Assembly (NCBI GenBank): GCA_964537685.1
Contig: CAZICM010000043.1
Location: 1-64,000, forward strand
Length of the DNA stretch: 64,000 bases
Direction: 5' to 3'
From: CAZICM01 sp964537685
Lineage (GTDB): Bacteria > Myxococcota_A > Polyangia > Polyangiales > Polyangiaceae
Made by a program: the position numbers and the translations under genes
The notes under the pieces: model-generated
The model's database searches: none
The model's input: the letters and a program-made list of their open reading frames with translations, nothing else
Told to the model about the DNA's origin: nothing
Shown here: one piece after another, positions 7,464 through 16,584 of the stretch
Layout: every line of letters begins with the position of its first letter
Position numbering within the stretch: the stretch's first letter is position 1

Positions 7464-10400
7464 CTACTTCCTCTCCCCCTCGGGATACAAAGGCCCAAAT
7501 ACATCTTCCCCGGCATCTTTTAGCCTGGCTTCGTGCGCCGCAAGCGATGCCCCCAAGATGTCTTCATGCATGGCTATCTCTTCTTCGCTCGGTCCTCTGG
7601 CCTTGGGCCCGGTCTCAAAGTCGGGTATCACCGCCGATAACATCACCGCTATCGAGGCCGCTCCAGGATCGCCTACGCGATAGGCCAATGACCACGCCAA
7701 AAACCAGGCCGATGTCGCGCCTTCTCTATCTCCCAGCGCCGCCAGCGCGCGCGCTAGGTCTCTCGCCGCTACAAATAAACCATAGGGTTCGCTTTGCTTG
7801 TCCAGCGCCGCCAAGGCCGCTTTGCCCAAAACCACCGCTCTTAGATGTTGGCCCGATATCCGTGCCGCTCTCGCCAAGTATCCCCGATCTCCGCCTATCC
7901 CCAGCCGATCGCCGGCTTCGCTGTGAAGGGTGTGCGCCGCTAAAAACCAGGTGTAGGCTCTTTCGCCGTCCTGTTGGATTAAGGCGAGTTTGCCCAGGCT
8001 TTGAAGGGTGTTCGCGCGGCCTAGCTTGTCGTGTAGGAATCGGTAGATGCCTAGGGCTTGGCGAAGGGTCGTTTCGGCTTCGTTCCATTGTTCTGAGACG
8101 ATAAACAATTCCCCCAGCGCCCGGAGGCAGCTCGCTTCGCCCAAGGGGGATTCGTGGTTTTTGTAGATGGGCAGCGCCCGCTGGTAGGCGTCCTCGGCTT
8201 CTTTGAAGCGCCGTGTCCGGGTGTATAAATCTCCCAGCGCTTGGAGGGTGTTGGCTTCGCCCAGCGCTTCGTCCATGGTGCGGTACAAAGGAAGGGCTTT
8301 GCTCAGTTCCAATTCGGCTTCGCGGAGGCGGTCGTTGCGCAGTAACAAGTCGCCATAGGCTTGGCGTACGCTCGCTTCGCCCCAGCGTTCGCCCATGGCT
8401 TCGTAGATGGGAAGCGCTTGGCGATAGGCGTCTTCTGCTTCTTTGAGACGATCGATTTTGACGTATAAGTCTCCCAGGGCGCGCATGACGTTGGCTTCGC
8501 CTTGGCGTTCGTGGAGGGCTTGGTAGAAGGCGAGGGCTTGTTGTAGGTATTGATGGGCCTGTTCGCGTTTGCCCATGCGCGAGCCGATGTCGCCGAGCGC
8601 GAGGAGGGTGCCGGCGAGGCTGTAGTGATCTTCGAGGGCGCTGTACATGGGGAGGGCTTGGCGATAGGCGGCTTCGGCGTCTTCGAGGCGCTCGATTCGG
8701 ACGAGAAGGTCGCCAAGTGCGGTGAGGAGGGCGGCCAAGGATGTGCCTCCGCCTAAGATGGAGACTTTGCGGACGGCTTCGCGGACGATTTCGGAGGCGG
8801 AGCGGGTGCCGCCCGCGCGCATCATGAGTTGGGCAAAGGGGACGACGGCGGCGGCAATGGCATGGGCCAGGGGAGATTCGGGTTCGCCGGGGTTTTGGGG
8901 TTCGGGGATGTCGAGGATAAGGGCGGCAATATTGGATGCTTGTTGAACGGCTCGGTCGCGGTCTCTCCAGGTGCCAGGGTGTTCGAAGGGGGCGAGGAAC
9001 CAGGCGGCGAGGGCGGAAAAGGTGGCGAGGAGCAGGGTGGCGCGGCGTTCGGGGGGAAGGAGGGTGGATACCTGGTCGGCCAGGGGTGGGAGGGCCGAGA
9101 GGGGGACGCATAGGTGCTGGTGGCGGTCGTTTTCGTGGTGGTCCACGAGGCGGCGGCGGATGAGGACGGCGAGGGTGGGCGGGGATTCGGGGCCAAAAAT
9201 AAAGGGAAAGAGGACTTCGGGCAGGCCGGCGGGCAAGAGGGAGAGCCAGGCGAGCATCTGGGCGGCCTGGGGTTCTTCGTCGAGCAGGTCGAGGAAGCTG
9301 AGGCGGAGGGTGTGGAAATAGCGGCGGGCGATGGTTTCGTGGGGATGGGCTTGGCCGCTTGGAAGGGTGGGTAGGTAGAAGGTGCTGGGAAAGGGTTGGG
9401 TATTTTCTTCGCTTTGGAGATGGAGAAGGAGGGCCTCGAGGTCGGAGGGGGTGTCGATGAGCGAGGCGGCGGTGAGGAGGGCGCGGGGGTGGCCTCCATA
9501 GAAGGCGACGAGTTGGGCGATGCTGGAGGCGCTGTCATAGATTTCGCTTTCGCGGAGGCGGCTGCCCAGGGCGCGGGTAAAGAGTTCGGTGTCGGAGGGG
9601 GCGGCGAGGGGGCCGAGTTCGAGGGGCATTTCCAAGGCGAGGGGGATATCGCCTCCGGGCACGCTGACATCGCCGATGGGCTGGGCCGAGGTGATGAGGA
9701 AGCGGAGTTCGTCGCAGTGGGCCAGGAGGGTGTTCATGAGCCACTGGAAGCGGGTCAAGCTGAGGGGGTTGCTCACAAAGGCGTCGGCGCCATCCAAAAC
9801 GATGAGGGTGGGCAGTGAGCCGATGACTTGAGCGAGGTCTTCATCTTTACGGCAGCGGAGGGGGTCGAGGCCGAGGGCGAGGGCCATGCGGGCGCGGAGG
9901 GCGTCGACGGCGCCGATGCCTTCGAGGGAGAACCAGAGGACGCTTTCAAAGGCGAGGGCTGGATAGGCGAGGCGGTGTTCTTTGGTGTGGAAGAGCTGGT
10001 GGGCGAGGTTGGCGCAGAGTTCGGTTTTGCCGATGCCATAAGCGCCTGTGATGGTGACGAGGCGGTTGGATGAGAGGCTGTCCAGGCAGCGGTGGATGTC
10101 ATCGTTCCGTCCGGTGAAATAGGGGGTGCGCAAGGGAATGGGGGCGGCGTCGGGGCCCGCGGGGACGGAGCTGACTTGTTCGGTCCAGAGGCGGATGGCT
10201 TCTTCCAAGGGGAGGAATTCGCGCTGGGCGCGCTGCATGGTGCGTACTTGAGACGTCCAGGGAAAGGCGCGGGATAGTCCGCTTTGATGGGCGCTGAGGG
10301 CGGCTCCCAAGGGTTCGGGGTCGGAACCTACGCGCTGGGTTTCAGGTGATTTGTCGTCTTGGCTGGATGTGGAGGCGGCTATTTCGTCGACGCGGACGAG

Positions 10401-10895
10401 GACGTGGCCTCGGCTTCGGAACAAGAATCCAAAGCCATCGGCGAGGAGTTCAAAAGGCAGAGAGCGCACGCGCATCAGTTCGTTTGCGTGGTGCGTTTCG
10501 TCGTGGATACGGGCGCCGCGGCGCTGTTTGGAGCCGATGGAGAGCAGAAGGCGCATGGCGCGGCCGGCGGACAGGCGTTTTTCTGAAATCTCTTCCCAGG
10601 CGCGGGACAGTGCTGTTTCTGCGAGCAAGTAGCCGAGAAGCGCGCGTCCGAACGCCATTCCGTGTTCTTCGGGGAGAGGTTCGCCGCGTTTGAGGCGCTC
10701 GATAAAATCGGCCATGGGAAGCGGTCTTCCATTGGAGAGTTCGGCGGAGCGTCCGGCCAAGCTGAAGTCGCAGGTGCCTGCCTCGGCCTGTCCTTGGCGT
10801 TCAAAATCGATGAGGGTCACATCCATTCTGGCTGGATGCGCTCGTTCGGCGGGTTCGATCAGGAGCTCGACGGTATACGGTGCGGGTGCAATCAC
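7464..10895 (-). CDS. STAND NTPase with N-terminal half-CHAT domain and TPR repeats
   Basis: Residues about 75-170 contain helices, then RSLPFELLADGFGFLFRS and VLVRVDE, which is the pattern of the first half of CHAT (caspase-like) protease domains; the second half with the catalytic His and Cys is absent. A STAND/NACHT-type ATPase follows, with Walker A GAYGIGKT (284-291) and Walker B LIVLDGAD (364-371), then a winged-helix-like region, then about ten TPRs (roughly 700-1080) of the type EAEDAYRQALPIY. STAND proteins switch on when a ligand binds the repeats. The GTG at 10895 is the only plausible start after an upstream in-frame TAA, with AAGG before it. It lies 1 bp upstream of the type IIG enzyme gene, so the two are probably one operon. 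The role as a sensor in phage defence is inference. Confidence 0.85.
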   Translation of the reverse strand: MIAPAPYTVELLIEPAERAHPARMDVTLIDFERQGQAEAGTCDFSLAGRSAELSNGRPLPMADFIERLKRGEPLPEEHGMAFGRALLGYLLAETALSRAWEEISEKRLSAGRAMRLLLSIGSKQRRGARIHDETHHANELMRVRSLPFELLADGFGFLFRSRGHVLVRVDEIAASTSSQDDKSPETQRVGSDPEPLGAALSAHQSGLSRAFPWTSQVRTMQRAQREFLPLEEAIRLWTEQVSSVPAGPDAAPIPLRTPYFTGRNDDIHRCLDSLSSNRLVTITGAYGIGKTELCANLAHQLFHTKEHRLAYPALAFESVLWFSLEGIGAVDALRARMALALGLDPLRCRKDEDLAQVIGSLPTLIVLDGADAFVSNPLSLTRFQWLMNTLLAHCDELRFLITSAQPIGDVSVPGGDIPLALEMPLELGPLAAPSDTELFTRALGSRLRESEIYDSASSIAQLVAFYGGHPRALLTAASLIDTPSDLEALLLHLQSEENTQPFPSTFYLPTLPSGQAHPHETIARRYFHTLRLSFLDLLDEEPQAAQMLAWLSLLPAGLPEVLFPFIFGPESPPTLAVLIRRRLVDHHENDRHQHLCVPLSALPPLADQVSTLLPPERRATLLLATFSALAAWFLAPFEHPGTWRDRDRAVQQASNIAALILDIPEPQNPGEPESPLAHAIAAAVVPFAQLMMRAGGTRSASEIVREAVRKVSILGGGTSLAALLTALGDLLVRIERLEDAEAAYRQALPMYSALEDHYSLAGTLLALGDIGSRMGKREQAHQYLQQALAFYQALHERQGEANVMRALGDLYVKIDRLKEAEDAYRQALPIYEAMGERWGEASVRQAYGDLLLRNDRLREAELELSKALPLYRTMDEALGEANTLQALGDLYTRTRRFKEAEDAYQRALPIYKNHESPLGEASCLRALGELFIVSEQWNEAETTLRQALGIYRFLHDKLGRANTLQSLGKLALIQQDGERAYTWFLAAHTLHSEAGDRLGIGGDRGYLARAARISGQHLRAVVLGKAALAALDKQSEPYGLFVAARDLARALAALGDREGATSAWFLAWSLAYRVGDPGAASIAVMLSAVIPDFETGPKARGPSEEEIAMHEDILGASLAAHEARLKDAGEDVFGPLYPEGERK

Positions 10896-11005
10896 ATCGA
10901 CCTTTGCGGGGCTCGTAACGCTTTGTGGGATGCCCTCTCTAGGCGCCTCTTATGCTATCGGAATGAGGTATCCACAAGCCTATCTATCGCGTCCCTTGTA
11001 AATCG

Positions 11006-11875
11006 ATGTTCTCTCATCTTCTTTACGCGCTTCCCTGGACACTATCGGCGGCGCTGCCTGCGCAGAGCCTGGATGGCGGTGTTTCTGTGGCGCGGACTCC
11101 GGCGGCCGATGCGGTGCTGATCCGGGCTGGAACCTTCACGATGGGTTCGGATGACGAGACGATTCTAAATGCCATCAGCGAGTGCAAATTAGAGCCGGCG
11201 GGGCATCCGGATTCGACTTGTCATCTTAAGTTTTTCGTTCACGAGGAGGTGCCTCACCGCGTGTATCTGTCGGATTTTTGGATCGATCGTCGGGAAGTGA
11301 CAGTGGCTCAATACGGGCAGTGCGCGGCGGCTGGACGCTGTGCAGAGGCGCCTTATGCGGCGGGTGGAGAGCGTTTAAATCGGCCTGATTTCCCCGTTGT
11401 GTTTGTGACGTGGAACGATGCTCAGACGTATTGCGCATGGGTGGGCGGGAGGCTTCCGACGGAGGCCGAATGGGAGCGGGCGGCGAAGGGGATGACACAG
11501 CGCATTTATCCTTGGGGAAATGTGTACAACCCGCTGTTGTCGAATCACGGGCGGCTGGGCTGGGATTCGCTGGATGCGTCGGATGGTTTTATGGAGCTTG
11601 CGCCTGTGGGTTCGTTTCCGGATGGGCGCACAGCCGATGGGATTGTGGATCTGGCGGGCAATGCGGAGGAGTGGGTGTCCGACTACTACGAGCCGAATTT
11701 TCCCAATGCGAGTGTGGTGAATCCGAAAGGGCCTGATCACGGCGACGAGCGGGTTGTCAAGGGCGGCTCGTATGGGAGTGCGAGGCCGTGGCTGAGGAGT
11801 TCGGCGCGGGCGAAGGAGCCTCCGAATGTGCGGCGGGCGTTCCGGGGATTCCGCTGTGTGAAACCTGTTTTGTGA
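11006..11875 (+). CDS. Secreted SUMF1/formylglycine-generating-enzyme-like protein
   Basis: A signal peptide (residues 1-20) leads into an FGE-sulfatase (SUMF1) fold. Recognisable blocks are AGTFTMGSDD, FWIDRREVTVAQY, the LPTEAEWERAAKG core, YPWGN, DLAGNAEEWVSDYY, VVKGGSY and AFRGFRCV at the end. The family includes formylglycine-generating oxidases but also many proteins of unknown role fused to kinases or exported. The catalytic Cys pair of true aerobic FGE is not evident near the C-terminus, so sulfatase activation should not be assumed. No sulfatase gene is in the window. The gene is divergent from the STAND gene with a 110-bp spacer and is followed directly by a metallophosphoesterase gene. 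Confidence 0.85.
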   Translation: MFSHLLYALPWTLSAALPAQSLDGGVSVARTPAADAVLIRAGTFTMGSDDETILNAISECKLEPAGHPDSTCHLKFFVHEEVPHRVYLSDFWIDRREVTVAQYGQCAAAGRCAEAPYAAGGERLNRPDFPVVFVTWNDAQTYCAWVGGRLPTEAEWERAAKGMTQRIYPWGNVYNPLLSNHGRLGWDSLDASDGFMELAPVGSFPDGRTADGIVDLAGNAEEWVSDYYEPNFPNASVVNPKGPDHGDERVVKGGSYGSARPWLRSSARAKEPPNVRRAFRGFRCVKPVL

Positions 11876-11920
11876 GTGCGGAGCTGGCTTCTAGGCGTCT
11901 CGGCCGAGCATAATGCGCGC

Positions 11921-12835
11921 GTGCGTATCGCTCATTTGTCGGATCTGCATTTGTTGTCGCTGGAAGGCGTGGGGCCTGCGCGTTTTCTGAACAAGAGGCT
12001 GACGGGCTATTTGAATCTGCGTTTTAAGCGTCATTCGATTCATAAGGCGTTTGCGGTGCAGGCCGCGGCCAAGGCCATCCGCGAGATGGAGGCCGATCAT
12101 GTGGTGGTGACAGGCGATTTGACGAATCTGGCGCTGGAGACGGAATTTGAGCTGGTGGCCCGGTTTTTCAGGGACGATTTAGGTCTGCCTCCCGAGCGGG
12201 TGAGCCTGGTGCCGGGCAATCATGATTCGTATACGCGCGGTGCGTATGAGGCTCAGCGTTTCGTTCGTTACTTTGAGCCTTATCTTCGATCGGACTTGCA
12301 GGAGCTGAGCGGGCGGGGACGCCATCGGTGTTTTCCCTTCGTTCATTTGAGGGGGCCGGCCGCCATTATTGGGCTGTCGACGTCGCTGCCGCGGCCGCCT
12401 TTGGTGTCGTCGGGCAATATCGGCGATGAGCAGCTCGCGGTGCTCGCTCAGGTGCTCGAGCATCCCGAGGTGAAGAGCCGCACGCCGATTGTTTTGCAGC
12501 ATCATCCTTGGCACAACCCGGCGCGCATTTCGAAGTGTCTGCTGGAGGGCTTAAGCGATGCGCCGGCGGAGGCGCGGACATTTTCAAAGCTATCGCGCGG
12601 GCTTTTGTTGCACGGCCATTTGCATCGCCGCATTCACCGCAGGCTTCACACGGACTGTGGCCACTTGGATGCTGTTGGTGCGACAAGTGCTTCGCTGCTC
12701 GATGAGCGCGATGAGCGTATGGCTGGTTTTAATCTGTATGAAATGGGCGAAGACGGTTCGCTGGGATCGATAAAATCCTACCGTCTTGAGCTTGAAACGA
12801 AGGTGTTCCGGGAAGTGGCGATTCCGCGGGAATAA
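11921..12835 (+). CDS. Calcineurin-like metallophosphoesterase
   Basis: All signature motifs of the dimetal phosphoesterase fold are present: SDLHLL (Asp8, His10), VVTGDLTN, LVPGNHDS, a QHHPWH segment and HGHLHRR near the C-terminus. This set is typical of CpdA-like cyclic-nucleotide phosphodiesterases and related hydrolases, but the substrate cannot be fixed. GTG 11921 places the SDLH motif at the usual distance from the N-terminus. A longer version from GTG 11876, directly after the previous stop, is possible. The product is about 304 residues, has no signal peptide and is probably cytoplasmic. The preceding SUMF1-like gene ends at 11875, so the two may share a transcript. Confidence 0.85.
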   Translation: MRIAHLSDLHLLSLEGVGPARFLNKRLTGYLNLRFKRHSIHKAFAVQAAAKAIREMEADHVVVTGDLTNLALETEFELVARFFRDDLGLPPERVSLVPGNHDSYTRGAYEAQRFVRYFEPYLRSDLQELSGRGRHRCFPFVHLRGPAAIIGLSTSLPRPPLVSSGNIGDEQLAVLAQVLEHPEVKSRTPIVLQHHPWHNPARISKCLLEGLSDAPAEARTFSKLSRGLLLHGHLHRRIHRRLHTDCGHLDAVGATSASLLDERDERMAGFNLYEMGEDGSLGSIKSYRLELETKVFREVAIPRE

Positions 12836-12880
12836 GCGCGGATCGCGCGGATGCGGCGGGAACGCTGTGGAGAAATAGGG

Positions 12881-13108
12881 CTAGACGTTCGAGATGGTCG
12901 GCGACGCGGATTGGCGATCCACGTTCACGGCTTGAAGGCCCTTCGGACCTTCCTTGATCTCAAACTCAACCGTTTCGTCTTCATACAAACGCCGACGGCC
13001 TTCCCCCTTAATTTGCGAGTAGTGAACGAAAACGTCGGGGCCGGTTTCCTGCTTGATAAAACCCCAACCTTTCTCGTCGTTGAACCACTTGACCTTGCCA
13101 ACTGCCAT
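12881..13108 (-). CDS. Cold-shock-type nucleic-acid-binding protein
   Basis: A 75-residue CspA-family OB-fold protein with GKVKWFNDEKGWGFI (RNP1) and DVFVHYSQI (RNP2), the aromatic surface that binds single-stranded RNA or DNA. It carries a short non-conserved C-terminal tail (RQSASPTISNV). A strong Shine-Dalgarno sequence (TGGAGGAAAT) precedes the ATG. A gene-free stretch of about 400 bp lies upstream, compatible with the long structured leader known for csp genes in other bacteria. Cold induction is inference; several family members are constitutive. The specific paralogue name cannot be assigned. Confidence 0.95.
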   Translation of the reverse strand: MAVGKVKWFNDEKGWGFIKQETGPDVFVHYSQIKGEGRRRLYEDETVEFEIKEGPKGLQAVNVDRQSASPTISNV

Positions 13109-13522
13109 ATTTCCTCCACTTCAACACTCGTCGATACCCAAGGCGCACGGCGGCCCGACAACTGCCTGAGAACCGACCAAGAAGATGCGGAAGCCGTGCG
13201 GAGCGCCCTGGACTGCACGCTGATTCCAAGTCAATTTCCAAGGAATCACGCACGCTGCGATCTTCTTTGCGACACTGTAATGACCGGATGCGCCCGGTCC
13301 GAGTGGGCACACGGTAGTCGGGCCTTGCGTTTGTGGTCAAGGAAAGCGCGTGGAAGATCTCCATTGAAGTGCGAACGAATCCGCACAGGGGGCGAAGGCT
13401 GGGCCGCGAACAGCCCTTCGCGGCACGGTCGATTCAGTATTTAAGTATCTGAAATCAAAAGGAAAAATAATTTTGTGGGGCGGCAGATTTTTGGCACGGA
13501 ACGCGCATAAGCCCGAACCCCT
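13109..13522. other. Gene-free stretch between divergent genes
   Basis: 414 bp between the cold-shock gene (minus) and a small plus-strand gene. Open frames here look like shadows. The half next to the cold-shock gene may carry its leader; short self-complementary pieces such as TTCCAAGGAA near 13238-13247 are visible. The half next to the plus-strand gene is A+T-rich (13430-13490) with an imperfect inverted repeat ATTCAGTA...TATCTGAAAT around 13433-13455, which could hold promoter elements. No RNA gene is recognised. Confidence 0.5.
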
Positions 13523-13768
13523 ATGAACTCGCTCAGCAAAATCGAAAACAACGCTCCGCAGTTGACGGAATCTTCTTTGGTCGTGCAGGCGGCCTCTGTA
13601 AATCCGCGTGATCCGCGAGCACTTCGAATCTTGGCGAAGTCGATTTACCGCGAGCTTCGCCAAGGCGGTTTGGTGGAAGAAGACGTGCTTTCGGTCGCGG
13701 GTGAGCTGCTTGGACTGGTTACGTCGGAAGTGAAAGATCGGCAGCACAAGCCGGCCAGCGCGAAATAA
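13523..13768 (+). CDS. Small uncharacterised protein
   Basis: An 81-residue protein with a polar N-terminus and a predicted helical core (ALRILAKSIYRELRQGG, then EDVLSVAGELLGLVTSEV). There is no signal peptide, Cys or known motif. It starts at ATG 13523 after an A+T-rich upstream stretch, uses codons like its neighbours, and is followed by a perfect 8-bp stem hairpin at 13771-13802, all of which support a real gene. The amphipathic helices could mediate binding to a partner or to DNA, but nothing specific can be claimed. It stands alone between a cold-shock gene and an FHA-domain gene. Confidence 0.65.
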   Translation: MNSLSKIENNAPQLTESSLVVQAASVNPRDPRALRILAKSIYRELRQGGLVEEDVLSVAGELLGLVTSEVKDRQHKPASAK

Positions 13769-13770
13769 AT

Positions 13771-13802
13771 CCGGGCCGCGTATTTTATCCCGCACGGCCC
13801 GG
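13771..13802 (+). terminator. Hairpin after the small gene
   Basis: CCGGGCCG (13771-13778) pairs perfectly with CGGCCCGG (13795-13802) across a 16-nt A/T-containing loop, 2 bp after the stop codon at 13768. There is no clear T-tract after the stem (CTTCCCTCC), so it may be an atypical terminator or an mRNA-stabilising hairpin. Confidence 0.5.
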
Positions 13803-13939
13803 CTTCCCTCCCCATGCGCTGGGCTTCCGTCACAAAAAGCCATCGACCTTCATTTCACAGCATCTCCCCTTTGACACCCGCATGGCAGCTTGTTCGTATT
13901 GACCACCGGCCGCTTCTGGCCACGCTCTAAGGCAGGTTC

Positions 13940-15931
13940 ATGTTCTCGGTGATCGTCAGCGAGAAAGGGGGAGCCGAACGCCGCGAAACGTTCGATACAT
14001 CGGAGATCAATGTCGGCCGTGTGCCAGACAATGAACTCACGCTCCCGAAAAGCAATGTTTCAAAGCGGCATGCGCGCGTTCTGTACCGCGATGGCCGCTT
14101 TATTGTCACCGACCTAAAAAGCACGAACGGCACATACGTCAACGGACGCAAGATCGCTCAGGCCACGATCGTCCGTGAGGGCGATAAAATTTATATCGGC
14201 GATTTTATTTTGCGCGTGGAAGCATCGCCGACAGCACCGGGTTCAAAGCTTCCACTGAAGGGCGCGGGGAGTTCGAGCACGCCGCCCGCTGAGTCGGAAC
14301 TGCCCGATCCTCCCTTTGCGCTGAGGCCGCCCGAGCAGTTGTCCAATCTTGCAACGCTGCGCGCGGAGCCTGCATCGGGTGCGGAGCGGGAGCTGGTCAG
14401 CCACTTTCCTCTCGATCGCGATCCCGATGAGAGCACCTCGCAGAATGCGGTGAATGCGGCGCAGCTTCAGCGGGCGCAGGGGCGGGTGTCCAGCCCGGGT
14501 TTTGCGTCTACCGATCCAAATGGTGCGCTTGCAAAAACATCGTCGTCGCTCAGTGTGCCTCCGCCTTCAACGATGGCGTCGGGGCAATCTCAATCGGCGT
14601 TTCCAGCCCGCCGCAGGGCCAGCGGTTCGTTTGAAATTGAGACGCGCACGCAAGCCCCTCCGCCTCCCGCGGCCGTGAACAGCATGCTCAGCAAGCTGAT
14701 GGAGCGCTTGTTTGCCAGCGTCGATATCAGCGTGCTCGATGGCTATCCAGACGACGGCACGGGCGTTGTTACGGCCATCAATCAGGCCCTTGTGGACTGC
14801 GTTGCCACGATGAAGCTCGGCGGCGAGCTTCGGGATTCGGATTCAGAATCGCTGACGGCGGCGGCAAAGCGGGAGCTGTTTGAACTTGGTCCGCTTTCAC
14901 CTGTGCTGGCGAGCGAAGAGTTCAGTGAAGTGTTTGTGCTTGGGCATGCGCATGTGTCGTTTCAGCAAGGGCGAAAGCTTACCCATAGCGAGTACGCGTT
15001 CTCGAGCGAGCAGGCCGTAAAACGAACGATCCACCGGCTATGCAATCTGTCGGGAATGCCGCTTTTGGAAGGCGAACTGCTTGTGCGGCGCAAGCTTCCG
15101 CGCGGTGCGCAAATGACGGCAATTCTCCCTCCGCTGAGCGAGCAGGGTCATGTCATTGCGATTCGGATTCCGCAGCACACGGACACGACGCTCGACGATC
15201 TGGTGCGGATGGGGACGCTTTCGAGAACCATCGCTTCTTTTCTTTCGATATGCGCGGGGGCGGGCGCAAATATTCTCGTTGTCGGTTCGCGGGGAGCGAA
15301 TCCTGCAGCGCTGCTTAGCGCGCTGGCCCAGCCCGCAGGCATCGATGAGCGGGCGGTGCTGATTCAAGACGACGATAGCCTCACGTTGAATCAGCCTAGG
15401 TCGGTTACGCTTGTTCCCAGGGAAGACAGCGCCGCAGATGTTGCGTCGCTTATCGCCGCGGCCGCCCGGCTCTGTCCCGATAAAATCGTCGTTAATGCCC
15501 TTGGCTTTCCCGTTATGGGCGCGATCTTCGAGGCGATTCTGCAAGGCGCGCAGGGATTGCTTGTAGCGGTCCGGGCGCCGACGCTCCGGCATGCGCTGGG
15601 CAGGCTATGCGCGGATGGCGCGGCGTCCCGCGTAGGCACGCAGCTCGAAGCTGCCCAAGAGGCTGTGGCCAGTTCTTTCGATGTGGTGCTTGAGGTGGCG
15701 AAGCTGCGCGATGGAAGGCTTCGGGTGATGCGCGTGGGCGAGCTGGTGCGCGAAGCTCATGAACTTATCGTGCGGGATATTTGGAATTTTGTGATTGACC
15801 GGACGGCCTCGGAGGGCACGATTGAAGGCACTTTCCAAGCGAGCGGTATCGTGCCCGTGATTGCCGAGGATTTGATGGCGAAGGGTGAGCTTCTGGATGC
15901 CTCGCTCTTTAAGCGGCATCTAAGCCGCTAG
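13940..15931 (+). CDS. FHA domain fused to degenerate CpaF/TadA-like secretion ATPase domain
   Basis: Residues about 1-95 form an FHA phosphothreonine-binding domain with GR (26-27), SKRH (41-44) and STNGTYVNG (61-69). A Pro/Ser-rich linker runs to about residue 245. The rest (about 250-663) follows the CpaF/TadA layout: a helical N-terminal subdomain, LRIP-like strands and a C-terminal RecA-like part ending in DVVLEVAKLRDGRLRVMRVGE. At the P-loop position (about 446-455) the sequence is VVGSRGANPA instead of G-x-x-G-x-GKT/S, so ATP hydrolysis is doubtful. The protein may be a regulatory partner of a pilus or type II/IV secretion ATPase controlled by Ser/Thr kinases. No other Tad genes are nearby. 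The start has AGGCAGG before the ATG. Confidence 0.8.
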   Translation: MFSVIVSEKGGAERRETFDTSEINVGRVPDNELTLPKSNVSKRHARVLYRDGRFIVTDLKSTNGTYVNGRKIAQATIVREGDKIYIGDFILRVEASPTAPGSKLPLKGAGSSSTPPAESELPDPPFALRPPEQLSNLATLRAEPASGAERELVSHFPLDRDPDESTSQNAVNAAQLQRAQGRVSSPGFASTDPNGALAKTSSSLSVPPPSTMASGQSQSAFPARRRASGSFEIETRTQAPPPPAAVNSMLSKLMERLFASVDISVLDGYPDDGTGVVTAINQALVDCVATMKLGGELRDSDSESLTAAAKRELFELGPLSPVLASEEFSEVFVLGHAHVSFQQGRKLTHSEYAFSSEQAVKRTIHRLCNLSGMPLLEGELLVRRKLPRGAQMTAILPPLSEQGHVIAIRIPQHTDTTLDDLVRMGTLSRTIASFLSICAGAGANILVVGSRGANPAALLSALAQPAGIDERAVLIQDDDSLTLNQPRSVTLVPREDSAADVASLIAAAARLCPDKIVVNALGFPVMGAIFEAILQGAQGLLVAVRAPTLRHALGRLCADGAASRVGTQLEAAQEAVASSFDVVLEVAKLRDGRLRVMRVGELVREAHELIVRDIWNFVIDRTASEGTIEGTFQASGIVPVIAEDLMAKGELLDASLFKRHLSR

Positions 15932-16078
15932 ACTCCGCGGGTAACGCAACAAAGGGCAAAATGTCCTTGCGTGGAAGGCTTTACGGTACGAAAACCCGCC
16001 CCTACACTTCCCTAACGGAACAGCGATCTTCCCGCGCGGCAAGCTTCCGGGCGGGGCCTATTGTTTGAGGTTTCTTAC

Positions 16079-16582
16079 ATGGCGATTCGAACCATCCTTC
16101 AGTATCCCGACAACCGGCTTCGCCAGAAAGCCGCCCGGGTCGAAACCATTAGCGCTGAAATTCGCGCGCTCATCGAGGACATGGCCGAGACGATGTATGC
16201 GGCGCCGGGCGTTGGGCTTGCGGCCACGCAGATTGGCGAGCCACACCGTATTTTCATTGTGGATATCGCGGGCGAGGACGAGCCCAGCAATCTTCATGTG
16301 TTTATCAATCCTGAGATCGTGAAGTCCGAAGGTGAGCAGACGGGGCCTGAGGGTTGTCTTTCATTCCCGGGAATCACAGAGGATGTGAAGCGGGCGGCAA
16401 CGGTGCGGGTGCGGGCGACCAATCTCGAAGGGAAGCCGTTTGAACTCGAGGCGACGGAGCTGATGGCCGTGGCGATTCAGCACGAGAACGATCATCTCGA
16501 GGGTGTGCTGATGATCGACCGGATGGGCATGCTGAAGCGGCGTATTGTTCAGCGGAAGATGCAGAAGCGGGCCGCCGAGTAA
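16079..16582 (+). CDS. def: Peptide deformylase
   Basis: Removes the formyl group from the initiator methionine of new proteins. The three family motifs are intact: GVGLAATQ (44-51), EGCLS with metal ligand Cys93, and QHENDHLEG with His135, Glu136 and His139. The length of 167 residues is normal. ATG 16079 is preferred over an in-frame start at 16061 because family members begin close to the IRTILQYPDNRLR segment, and TTTGAGG lies about 10 bp before it. The gene ends 2 bp before the end of the convergent ribD. The usual neighbour fmt is not next to it. Confidence 0.97.
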   Translation: MAIRTILQYPDNRLRQKAARVETISAEIRALIEDMAETMYAAPGVGLAATQIGEPHRIFIVDIAGEDEPSNLHVFINPEIVKSEGEQTGPEGCLSFPGITEDVKRAATVRVRATNLEGKPFELEATELMAVAIQHENDHLEGVLMIDRMGMLKRRIVQRKMQKRAAE

Positions 16583-16584
16583 GG

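Noticed and set aside
7726..9111. Long alternative-frame Pro/Arg-rich open frame inside the STAND gene
   Set aside because: It lies wholly inside the TPR part of the STAND gene and its composition is what an offset reading of G+C-rich repeat DNA gives.
8822..9670. Pro/Ser-rich open frame of 282 codons on the minus strand
   Set aside because: Same-strand frame-shifted shadow of the STAND gene.
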